Part shown: one piece after another, positions 16,440-24,410 of the stretch
Layout of the letters: every line of letters starts with the position of its first letter
Position numbering within the stretch: position 1 is the stretch's first letter
Source of the DNA: Salmonella enterica subsp. enterica serovar Typhimurium str. LT2
GTDB lineage: Bacteria > Pseudomonadota > Gammaproteobacteria > Enterobacterales > Enterobacteriaceae
Assembly: GCF_000006945.2 (NCBI RefSeq)
Contig: NC_003197.2
Coordinates: forward strand, 1,550,001-1,614,000
Direction: 5' to 3'
DNA length: 64,000 nt
Notes under the pieces: generated by a model
Seen by the model: the letters and a program-made list of their open reading frames with translations, nothing else
The model's database searches: none
Told to the model about the DNA's origin: nothing
Translations under genes and position numbers: made by a program

Positions 16440-17135
16440 ATGCTGAAGCGTTTCTTTATTACAGGTACAGACACTTCTGTTGGGAAGACGGTGGTTTCCC
16501 GCGCATTACTACAAGCGTTAGCGTCGAGTGGTAAGAGCGTTGCAGGGTATAAACCTGTCGCTAAAGGGAGCAAAGAGACTGCAGAAGGGATGCGCAACAA
16601 AGATGCGCTGGTATTGCAAAGCGTCTCTTCGCTGGAGTTGCCGTATGAGGCGATTAATCCGATCGCGTTAAGCGAAGAAGAAAGCAGCGTCGCGCATAGC
16701 TGTCCTATAAATTACACCTTGCTGTCCAACGGTCTGGCGAGCCTGAGCGATAAAGTGGACCACGTGGTTGTGGAGGGTACTGGCGGCTGGCGTAGTTTGA
16801 TGAATGATTTACGTCCATTGTCTGAATGGGTGGTACAGGAACAGTTACCGGTATTGATGGTGGTAGGGATTCAGGAGGGGTGCATTAATCATGCGCTACT
16901 GACTGCGCAAGCTGTCGCTAATGATGGACTGCCCTTAATTGGCTGGGTGGCGAATCGTATCAATCCTGGCCTGGCGCATTATGCTGAAATTATTGATGTG
17001 CTTGGGAAAAAACTGCCAGCGCCGCTGATTGGCGAGCTACCGTACCTGCCGCGCGCCGAGCAGCGTGAGCTGGGGCAGTATATTCGTTTGTCAATGCTCG
17101 GCAGCGTGCTGGCGGTAGATAGAATCATGGCGTAA
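16440..17135 (+). CDS. bioD2: ATP-dependent dethiobiotin synthetase paralogue BioD2 (YnfK)
   Basis: Protein of 231 residues with the dethiobiotin synthetase P-loop (GTDTSVGKTVVSRALL, residues 9-24) and the EGTGGW segment. The family forms the ureido ring of dethiobiotin from 7,8-diaminononanoate, CO2 and ATP. bioD itself is normally in the bio operon, so this is the second copy (ynfK). The ATG at 16440 follows GGTGGAG; the ORF start at 16359 is not supported. Its last 45 bases overlap the 3' end of clcB on the other strand. Confidence 0.92.
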   Translation: MLKRFFITGTDTSVGKTVVSRALLQALASSGKSVAGYKPVAKGSKETAEGMRNKDALVLQSVSSLELPYEAINPIALSEEESSVAHSCPINYTLLSNGLASLSDKVDHVVVEGTGGWRSLMNDLRPLSEWVVQEQLPVLMVVGIQEGCINHALLTAQAVANDGLPLIGWVANRINPGLAHYAEIIDVLGKKLPAPLIGELPYLPRAEQRELGQYIRLSMLGSVLAVDRIMA

Positions 17136-18380
17136 CGTTCGCGAGAGCACTGACGCGACTACACAGGCAATCAGCAGACCGGGGAGTAACTGATACTCGC
17201 CGGTCATTTCACAAATCATCAGGGTGGACATTATCGGCGCATGGGTTGTCGCCGCCAGTAGCGTCGCCATACCCGCCAGCCCCAATAAAATCGCTATTTC
17301 ATCCGAGCCTGGCAGCCAGAATCCCCATATCCGACCCAGAAACATTCCAATGGATAATCCGACAAATAATGTTGGCGTAAAGACGCCGCCCGGCGCGCCA
17401 GACCCGCTGCTGGCGAGCACCGCCAGGATTTTGCACACAAAAATTCCGCCAATCAGCGAGAATAGCGGCGGGGAGAGCAAAAATGATTGTACGACGCTAT
17501 AGCCGTTTCCCCATACCGTGGGCGTGAGTAACGACAGTAATCCGACAATAAGCCCGCCCAACGCCAGTTGCCAGGGCGGGGACAGTTTTAAACGTAAGAA
17601 ACTATTATGGCTGGCCGTCATCAGCCACATCAGCAATGGGCCGCACAGACCGGCGACCAGGCCGGTACTGACTATCATGACGTACTCCCGCGCGTGGAGA
17701 TCAACGGTCAGATGTACGGTATAGAGTAGTGAATCGCTACCGTTTAATACATGGGTGGTTAGCAGGGCGACGACGGCGGAAACGACAACCGGGCCGAGGG
17801 AAGCCAGCATTAAGGTACCGAACAGGATCTCCGCGATAAACAGACTGCCCGCCAGCGGCGCATGGTAAGCGCCCGCCATGCCCGCAGCGGCGCCGCTGGC
17901 GATCCATAATTTCCATTCCTCACGCGGCGTGAAGCGTCGGGCAAAGCTGGACGCCGCCAGCGCGGCGAGGAGGATCATTGCGCCTTCGCGACCAATTGCG
18001 CTGCCGCTGACCACGACCAGCAGCGAGGCCAGCGATTTCACCAGACTGGCGCCAACGTCAAATTGCCCGTCGGTTTGCAATGCTTCCATATAGTCAGTGG
18101 GCGCATGGGGGCGCTGTTGGTTCATTTTTTGCCACCCCCACAGCAACAGACCAGCGGCCAGGCCGCCAAGCGCCGGCGTAATCAGCCGTCGCCAGGGCGA
18201 AAGCCCCTCAGCCGCATTCACCAGACTGCCGGTGTCATTACTCAGGAAAATCCACTCCAGCAATTGCATCGCATGACGGAAGGCGGCGACAGCCAGCGCC
18301 GCGAGAATACCGATGAGCGTAGCGATCAGCAGGCGACGAAACATCGCGCGCAGATCCGGGTAAGCGTGTAAACGATGCAT
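17091..18380 (-). CDS. clcB: Voltage-gated-type chloride channel/transporter ClcB
   Basis: ClC-family protein of 429 residues from this ATG, or 417 from the internal ATG of MFRRLLIAT (codon 13, 18344), which matches the E. coli annotation. Family motifs are present: GSAIGREGAMI (gating Glu region), GSGAPGG and the late TTHAPIM segment. E. coli ClcA/ClcB act as an electrical shunt in extreme acid resistance. The first serine motif (GSGIP in ClcA) is not conserved as such. The end of the gene overlaps bioD2 in convergent orientation. Confidence 0.9.
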   Translation of the reverse strand: MHRLHAYPDLRAMFRRLLIATLIGILAALAVAAFRHAMQLLEWIFLSNDTGSLVNAAEGLSPWRRLITPALGGLAAGLLLWGWQKMNQQRPHAPTDYMEALQTDGQFDVGASLVKSLASLLVVVSGSAIGREGAMILLAALAASSFARRFTPREEWKLWIASGAAAGMAGAYHAPLAGSLFIAEILFGTLMLASLGPVVVSAVVALLTTHVLNGSDSLLYTVHLTVDLHAREYVMIVSTGLVAGLCGPLLMWLMTASHNSFLRLKLSPPWQLALGGLIVGLLSLLTPTVWGNGYSVVQSFLLSPPLFSLIGGIFVCKILAVLASSGSGAPGGVFTPTLFVGLSIGMFLGRIWGFWLPGSDEIAILLGLAGMATLLAATTHAPIMSTLMICEMTGEYQLLPGLLIACVVASVLSRTLRHDSIYRQHAAEH

Positions 18381-18483
18381 GAGCGGGTAAACAGGGAGTT
18401 TCAGGATAGCCTATTCTGCGGGGAAATGGCGTCAGACGCAAAAGCACTATGTGCGATATAATATTGCGTACAATAATGATACT

Positions 18484-18508
18484 GCCGGATAGCGAGAGGC
18501 TATCCGGC
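18484..18508. terminator. Hairpin downstream of osmV
   Basis: Perfect 10-bp inverted repeat GCCGGATAGC / GCTATCCGGC with a 5-base loop, just after the osmV stop. The stem resembles half of a REP unit. It probably ends or protects the osmU operon mRNA. Confidence 0.6.
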
Positions 18509-18515
18509 GGCAACG

Positions 18516-19664
18516 TTAGCTGTTTTCGTGAATATTTAGCGCCCGACGCGTGCGGCCTGAGCTGAGATAGTCGGCGATGTAATCCTGAGAGATTTCACCG
18601 TTATAGCGTCCGTCTTCATCAACGATCGGCATCCAGCTGGTATTACTTTCGTACAATCTGGACAGCACAATACGCAGGTTATCTTCCGCTTTGCCCGTAA
18701 TACGGAAAGGATGGGTGATATCGGCGCAGATTCCGCTGGCGTTCCGCGCTTCCCGGCGCTTCACAAATCCCAGTGGCTTACCGTCGTTGTCAATGACGGT
18801 AATGGCGCGAATATCGTGATCATCCATAATGCCGAACGCCTCGCTTAACGGCGTGGAAGGCCGCGCGGTAATGGTTGGCTGTTGGTCGGTCACATCGCCT
18901 GCGGAGACCAGTAGCAAACGCTTTAACGTTCTGTCCTGACCGACAAACGACCCGACAAACTCGTTAGCCGGTTTGGCCAGCAGTTCATCAGGACTGGCGC
19001 ACTGTACAATTCGCCCCTGACGGAACACGGCGATACGGTCGCCGAGCTTTAGCGCTTCGTCGATATCATGGCTGACCAGCATCACGGTCTTTTTTAGCTT
19101 ACGCTGCATATCCAGAAACTGGTTCTGGATCACTTCGCGGTTAATGGGGTCCACCGCGCCGAAGGGCTCATCCATCAGCAGTACCGGCGGATCGGCGGCC
19201 AGAGCGCGGATCACGCCAATACGCTGTTGCTGTCCCCCGGACATCTCCTTTGGATAGCGATGCAGAAATTTTCTGGCATCCAGCGCCACCATGTCCATCA
19301 ACTCTTCGGCGCGTTGCTTGCAGCGTGCTTTGTCCCAACCCAACATGCGCGGCACAACGGTAATATTTTCTTCAATCGTCATATTAGGAAACAGGCCGAT
19401 TTGTTGGATAACATACCCAATATTGCGGCGTAGCGTTACCGCATCCATATCGTTGGTATTCTCGCCGTTGATAAGAATATTACCGCTGCTGGGCGCGATC
19501 AGCCGGTTGATCATCTTTAACGTGGTGGTTTTGCCGCAGCCGGAGGGACCGAGTAAGACGCACATTTCGCCTTCCGGCACGTTCAGGTTGACGTTGTCGA
19601 CGGCTTTTAGCGGCTGACCCTTTTTCTGTACAAATTGTTTGGTGAGATTTTCCAGTTTTATCAT
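18516..19664 (-). CDS. osmV: OsmU compatible-solute ABC transporter, ATPase OsmV
   Basis: ATP-binding subunit of 382 residues. Walker A (GPSGCGKTT, 39-47), the signature MSGGQQQRIGV and Walker B (VLLMDEPFGAVD) are intact. The C-terminal third holds two CBS domains, as in ProV and OpuCA, which sense ionic strength. In Salmonella the osmVWXY (STM1491-1494-type) system imports glycine betaine and choline-O-sulfate under osmotic stress. Its ATG touches the stop region of osmW, giving translational coupling. E. coli has the related yehZYXW elsewhere, not here. Confidence 0.92.
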   Translation of the reverse strand: MIKLENLTKQFVQKKGQPLKAVDNVNLNVPEGEMCVLLGPSGCGKTTTLKMINRLIAPSSGNILINGENTNDMDAVTLRRNIGYVIQQIGLFPNMTIEENITVVPRMLGWDKARCKQRAEELMDMVALDARKFLHRYPKEMSGGQQQRIGVIRALAADPPVLLMDEPFGAVDPINREVIQNQFLDMQRKLKKTVMLVSHDIDEALKLGDRIAVFRQGRIVQCASPDELLAKPANEFVGSFVGQDRTLKRLLLVSAGDVTDQQPTITARPSTPLSEAFGIMDDHDIRAITVIDNDGKPLGFVKRREARNASGICADITHPFRITGKAEDNLRIVLSRLYESNTSWMPIVDEDGRYNGEISQDYIADYLSSGRTRRALNIHENS

Positions 19665-20311
19665 TATCGTATCCCCTTCGGTGTCAGTACGACTTGCAGA
19701 CGATGCAACAGCCAGTCAAGTACAATTGCCAGTAGACAGATCATCAGCGCGCCGGCAATTAACATGCGAATATCACTGCCGCTAATGCCGTTTAACAGTA
19801 GCAGCCCCAGACCGCCGGCGCCGATCACCGCGGCAATCGCCATCACGCCGATATTCATCACTACCGCGGTGCGGATACCCCCGAAAATAACCGGTAGGGC
19901 CATTGGGATTTCGACCCAGCGCAGCCGTTGCCAGAAAGTCATACCGATGCCGCGTCCCGCTTCACGCAGACCGGGCGGCAAACTATCAAGCGCAGTATGG
20001 GTATTACGGACAATCGGCAGTAAAGAGTAGAGAAAAACGGCCGTCACGGCGGGCAGAACGCCAATACCATGTCCGATCAGCGAAAAGAGCGGGATCATTA
20101 ATCCAAACAGCGCGATAGACGGAATGGTAAGAAGTAGCGTGGCGGCGCCCAATACCGGCGTTGCCAGCCATTTGTGGCGTACAATCAAAACGCCTAACGG
20201 TACGCCGATGATAATCGCCAGACCGACGGCCAGCGCGACCAGCCAGAGATGCTGAAAGGTAAGGCTGGCGAGATAGCCTGCGTTATCCAGCATATAATGT
20301 ATCGTATCCAT
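19664..20311 (-). CDS. osmW: OsmU permease subunit OsmW
   Basis: Membrane permease of 215 residues with about five to six helices and the inner-membrane ABC EAA-type loop (REAGRGIGMTFWQRLRWVEIPMA). It is of the OpuCB/ProW-like family. It overlaps osmV by one base and follows osmX by 9 bases, so the genes form one operon. Confidence 0.92.
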   Translation of the reverse strand: MDTIHYMLDNAGYLASLTFQHLWLVALAVGLAIIIGVPLGVLIVRHKWLATPVLGAATLLLTIPSIALFGLMIPLFSLIGHGIGVLPAVTAVFLYSLLPIVRNTHTALDSLPPGLREAGRGIGMTFWQRLRWVEIPMALPVIFGGIRTAVVMNIGVMAIAAVIGAGGLGLLLLNGISGSDIRMLIAGALMICLLAIVLDWLLHRLQVVLTPKGIR

Positions 20312-20320
20312 AGTCGCTCC

Positions 20321-21223
20321 TTACAGCAGACCTTTGTCCTGCAAAAATTGATGGGCTACCTGTTGCGGCGTGCGATGCTCGATATCGACCTGAGCGTTTA
20401 GGGTCGATATCACATCGTTATTGAGCAGGCCGGAAAGGGTGTTTAAGGCGTCATCAAGGCCAGGATTGGCTTCCAGCACCTCTTTACGCACCACGGGCGT
20501 GACAGCGTAACTTGGAAAGAAGCCTTTATCATCTTCCAGCACTTTCAGATCAAACCCTTTCACCCGTCCGTCGGTGGTATAGACCAGCCCGGCGTCAACC
20601 AGCCCATCCCGAACGGCGTTATAGACCAGCCCTGGGTCCATCTGTCGTATTTGCGGGCGATCGAGCTGCATCTGGTAGGCTTGCTGAAGGGGCTTCATTC
20701 CGTCGCTGCGCCCGGCAAATTCCAGATCGAGGCCGAGCATCCAGTTGTGGTCAGGATCGTTCTGCCGGACCTGTTCGATTTTTGCCACCATTTGCGAGAT
20801 GGTGGTGATATTTTCCGACTCGGCGCGTTTGCGCTGCATCGCGAACGCGTAAGTATTGTTCATGTCAGCCGGTTTGAGCCATACCAGGCCCAGCTTCGCA
20901 TCCAGGCGTTTTACCGTGTCGTAGGTTTCCTGTGGACTCATGCGCTTATCGATACGGTTGAAAATAATCAGCGATGTACCGGTGTATTCCCAGGTAATAT
21001 CAATTTGTTTATTCACCATCGCATTACGTGAAATCACCGCGGCGATATTGGTTTGCGGCTGAACCTGAAAGCCTTTCTTCTGCAAATACTGAACGGTCAT
21101 AGCGGAAAGAATATGCTGTTCGGTAAAGCTTTTGGTGGCGAGAACCAGCGGCGCGGCCTGCGTCTGGCTACTGAACAACAGCGTTGCGGCAAGCCATCCC
21201 AACAGGTGTTTTTTGAATCTCAT
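20321..21223 (-). CDS. osmX: OsmU substrate-binding protein OsmX
   Basis: Periplasmic binding protein of 300 residues with a signal peptide ([19 protein letters not shown]) and the opening [16 protein letters not shown] of the OpuAC/glycine-betaine binding family. It delivers compatible solutes to OsmWY. The ribosome site AAGGAGCG precedes the ATG (21223). Confidence 0.92.
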
Positions 21224-21251
21224 TTAACGCTCCTTATTGTTATTTATGCGT

Positions 21252-21962
21252 TCAGACGGTATGAGGGCTAAGGCGTCGCCCAAACCAGGCAAGCAGAGTG
21301 TCAAGAATCAGCGCGAATAACGCCGTGGCCGTTGCGCCGAGGATCAACGTCGGAAAATCGTTGAGATAAATTCCCGGGAAAATCAGCTCGCCGTAGCTGC
21401 TGGCGCCGATCAGAAAGGCCAGCGGCGCGGTGCCGACATTGATGGCGGTCGCGATGCGAATACCGGACAGCATCACTGGCCACGCATTAGGTAGCTCTAC
21501 CTGGCGAAGCCGCTGCCATTTTGTCATCCCAATCCCGTTCGCCGCTTCAATCAGTGAGGCGGGAACGGAACAGAGGCCCGCATAGGTATTGCGGACGATA
21601 GGCAGAAGGGAGGCCAGAAATAGCGCGACAATGGCGGGCGTATCGCCGATCCCGATAATCACCATCGCTAAGGCCAGAACGGCCAGCGGCGGCAAGGTAT
21701 TACCAACATTAAAGATTTGCATGACATATTCAGCAAATCCTTTTGCCGCAGGTCGGCTGAGTAAAATCCCGCTCGGGATACCGACCAGTAAAGCAAAAAA
21801 CATGGACGTAAAGACCAGCATCAAATGCCGTTGTCCGAGATACAGCAGATCGACCTGACGCGCTTTCAGCGTCTCCAGACCGATTCCCCAGATAAACAGC
21901 GCCAGTAACAGCAAAATGACGATAGTGAACCCAAGTACACGTTTTAGGGTGAGGGTGTGCAT
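21252..21962 (-). CDS. osmY: OsmU permease subunit OsmY-type (second permease)
   Basis: Second permease of 236 residues with about six helices and the EAA-type loop IEAANGIGMTKWQRLRQVELP. It is the promoter-proximal gene of the osmU operon. The ATG at 21962 is chosen because GGGAG lies at the right distance; the ATG at 21986 lacks a ribosome site. The name follows the Salmonella osmVWXY scheme and should not be confused with the unrelated periplasmic stress protein OsmY of E. coli. Confidence 0.85.
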   Translation of the reverse strand: MHTLTLKRVLGFTIVILLLLALFIWGIGLETLKARQVDLLYLGQRHLMLVFTSMFFALLVGIPSGILLSRPAAKGFAEYVMQIFNVGNTLPPLAVLALAMVIIGIGDTPAIVALFLASLLPIVRNTYAGLCSVPASLIEAANGIGMTKWQRLRQVELPNAWPVMLSGIRIATAINVGTAPLAFLIGASSYGELIFPGIYLNDFPTLILGATATALFALILDTLLAWFGRRLSPHTV

Positions 21963-22233
21963 TGCGGTGTGTCTCCCTGTTTGCATGTGTTATGGCGACG
22001 TTAAGAGTCGCGTGTTGTTATGCCATGTTCCGGCAGGGTGCTTTGAGCTATAGCAACAGGTTGGGAAGGATTCCAGCGAAGCGTGATGTTTAACACTATT
22101 AAACATCTATTAACAATTATGCTTTGCCCTTATGCGGCTTAGGGTGAACATTCACGATAAAGAATTATCTTAAAAATAGAAGCGCGGTGTGACGTTGTCA
22201 CTTTTTGTAGATAAAAATAGGCCGTAATGAGAG
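21963..22233. other. osmU promoter region, after dmsD
   Basis: No gene was seen in this 271-base stretch. It should contain the osmU promoter, transcribed leftward, and the 3' untranslated end of the ynf operon. An ORF read on the minus strand (22139-22444) is a shadow overlapping dmsD. Confidence 0.55.
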
Positions 22234-22259
22234 AAAAGGCAGGTAAAATCCTGCCTTTT
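22234..22259 (-). terminator. Terminator of the ynfEFGH-dmsD operon
   Basis: Perfect 10-bp inverted repeat AAAAGGCAGG / CCTGCCTTTT with a 6-base loop, 7 bases after the dmsD stop and ending in T residues on the minus strand. It has the form of an intrinsic terminator. Confidence 0.85.
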
Positions 22260-22266
22260 GTGGGGA

Positions 22267-22881
22267 TTAACGGAATAACGGTTTTACAGCGACGGGAATA
22301 ATGAGTTGAGCTTGCCATTGCGCCAGCGTCAGACGCGCCAGTTGCCCCAACGCCTGATAAAACGGATGCCCGGCATGATCGATAAATACGTCCAGAAAGC
22401 GGGACGACCACGGAAACAGATGCCAGGCCAGGAGTTGTTCGCATTCATGATGACGGTCGTTCTCGGCAAGCCAGGCCGCCAGTAGCAACAGCGACCCAAA
22501 ATGATCTTCTGGCTCGTTTTGCTGCATTTCAAACTGAATTCCGTTTTCGCGCATCCACTGACGTAGCGCCAATGTAGAATCGCCAAATAATACGCTCTCA
22601 CGATCCAGCCAGACGGAACCCCACGGCGGAGACGGCAGAGCGTAAGGGCCGATAAACAGACGCTGCCAGGCCTGTGGCAACGACTCTTCGCTGTGGGTCT
22701 TAAACATAGCCGCCACAGGCGCAAGCGCCTCGGCATCAAGCGGCCACTGCGCCTGCCAGTCGTCGTTTAATAGCGCCTGGACCAGAGGAGCGGTTTCGTG
22801 GCTTTCCGGCGAATAATAAAACAACGCGCCAAGAACACGCGCCGTTACTGCAAAATCATCACGTTGTAAAAAAGTGGTCAT
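22267..22881 (-). CDS. dmsD: Redox enzyme maturation chaperone DmsD (YnfI)
   Basis: TorD/DmsD-family chaperone of 204 residues. It binds the twin-arginine signal peptide of DmsA and YnfE/YnfF until the molybdenum cofactor is inserted, then passes the enzyme to the Tat translocon. The family pattern of Trp/Pro-rich segments is present (YALPSPPWGSVWLDRESVLFG, residues about 75-95). It is the last gene of the operon whose catalytic subunits carry Tat signals. Confidence 0.95.
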   Translation of the reverse strand: MTTFLQRDDFAVTARVLGALFYYSPESHETAPLVQALLNDDWQAQWPLDAEALAPVAAMFKTHSEESLPQAWQRLFIGPYALPSPPWGSVWLDRESVLFGDSTLALRQWMRENGIQFEMQQNEPEDHFGSLLLLAAWLAENDRHHECEQLLAWHLFPWSSRFLDVFIDHAGHPFYQALGQLARLTLAQWQAQLIIPVAVKPLFR

Positions 22882-22923
22882 TCAAACAATCCCGAAAGGT
22901 GCGGGTCGCCCCGCACGCATAAA

Positions 22924-23781
22924 TTAACCTGCGACGGCCATACCTACGGTCATATGCAGGCCATAAAAAAGTCCGCGGCCAATAATTTCGCCTGCCAGCA
23001 CCAGCACGACACCGAGCAGCAAACCAACGGTATGCGGTTCGCGGCGACGGATTAGCGGACATAGCCAGCAGCCTAATCCGGCAGCAAGCAAGACAATGCG
23101 CCAGACCTGTAGCATACCGTAATCCGGTGCGAGATGGCTGGCCTGTTGCACGGAACTGTGAATGGTTGAGAGAGACAGTCCTTGTAGTACGATGACCGTC
23201 ACGCACACCACCAATGCCAGGCCGCTAATACTGGCAAACGTCACGCTGCAAAATGGGACGCGCGCGATGCGTAGCAGTAACGCCGCAAACACCGGGCCGC
23301 ACAGGAATGCCGTGAGGAAAAAGGCCAGCGTGGTGTAGCCATTATACCAGGTTGGCACGGTATCTATCTGATAAACGAGCGTCATTGCCCAGATGAATGC
23401 AACGCCGAGCGCCATACTGACCAGCAGCCACACTTTACCCAGCGCCGGGGGCATTTTACCGAGTACCGCCACCAGCCACCAGATGCCGCCTACGGCAAAG
23501 AACACCGATCCTGCGGCGATTTCATTACTCAGTGCGGAAGCGCCTACGCGGTTAAGCGAGTTAAACGCGCGCATCGGCGAGCCGAGATGCATAATCGACG
23601 CGAGGAATCCCAGTCCCATCACCAGCCACAGAAAAAACATGCTGCGCACGATGCGCTGACGGGCGATGGTATCGTCTTTTGCCGTCAGCCAGCCCAGTCC
23701 GCTAACGATTAACGCGCCGACCACGCACTGACCAAAGACCGTGAAGATCATCAACGGCCATTCATGCCATCCACTTCCCAT
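22924..23781 (-). CDS. ynfH: DMSO-reductase-like membrane anchor YnfH
   Basis: Membrane anchor (DmsC family) of 285 residues with eight predicted helices. It anchors the YnfE/F-YnfG complex at the outside of the inner membrane and transfers electrons from menaquinol. The first residues MGSGWHEWPL match E. coli YnfH. It begins one base after the ynfG stop, so translation is tightly coupled. Confidence 0.95.
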   Translation of the reverse strand: MGSGWHEWPLMIFTVFGQCVVGALIVSGLGWLTAKDDTIARQRIVRSMFFLWLVMGLGFLASIMHLGSPMRAFNSLNRVGASALSNEIAAGSVFFAVGGIWWLVAVLGKMPPALGKVWLLVSMALGVAFIWAMTLVYQIDTVPTWYNGYTTLAFFLTAFLCGPVFAALLLRIARVPFCSVTFASISGLALVVCVTVIVLQGLSLSTIHSSVQQASHLAPDYGMLQVWRIVLLAAGLGCWLCPLIRRREPHTVGLLLGVVLVLAGEIIGRGLFYGLHMTVGMAVAG

Positions 23782-23782
23782 C

Positions 23783-24400
23783 TTATACCTCCTTCGGATT
23801 GGCCAGATAACCGGTAGTGTCCCCGGTCGGGCGGCTGTTGGCGTTGGGTTTAATCACAATATTCGGCTTCGTGAAATGCGCGCGCGGCAACGGCGCGACG
23901 GCAGCCAGCTCACCGTGTTTTTTACGCAGTTCGTCTATCGGGCCAAAGTCCAGTGCCCGCAGCGGGCAGGACTCCACGCAAATCGGTTTCTTGCCGTCAG
24001 CGACACGGTCATAACAGCCGTCGCACTTGGTCATATGACCTTTGGCCGCGTTGTACTGCGGCGCGCCGTACGGGCAGGCCATGTGGCAGTAGCGGCAGCC
24101 GATACAGACCTCTTCGTTCACCACCACAAAACCGTCATCGCGCTTGTGCATCGCGCCGCTCGGGCAGACTTTGGTACAGGCCGGGTCTTCGCAGTGGTTG
24201 CATGAAATGGAGAGATAATAGGCAAAGACGTTCTGGTGCCAGACGCCGTTATCTTCCTGCCAGTCACCGCCCGCATACTCATAAATGCGGCGGAAGCTGA
24301 CGTCGGGAGTGAGATCTTTGTAGTCCTTGCAGGCCAGTTCGCAGGTTTTGCAACCGGTGCAACGACTGGAATCAATAAAAAATCCATACTGGGTTGTCAT
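23783..24400 (-). CDS. ynfG: DMSO-reductase-like iron-sulfur subunit YnfG
   Basis: Electron-transfer subunit (DmsB family) of 205 residues with four ferredoxin-type Cys groups: CTGCKTCELAC, CNHCEDPACTKVC, CIGCRYCHMAC and the CDGCYDRV...CVESC group. These would bind four [4Fe-4S] clusters and link the anchor to the molybdenum subunit. It follows ynfF by 10 bases. Confidence 0.96.
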   Translation of the reverse strand: MTTQYGFFIDSSRCTGCKTCELACKDYKDLTPDVSFRRIYEYAGGDWQEDNGVWHQNVFAYYLSISCNHCEDPACTKVCPSGAMHKRDDGFVVVNEEVCIGCRYCHMACPYGAPQYNAAKGHMTKCDGCYDRVADGKKPICVESCPLRALDFGPIDELRKKHGELAAVAPLPRAHFTKPNIVIKPNANSRPTGDTTGYLANPKEV

Positions 24401-24410
24401 CGGTTACTCC

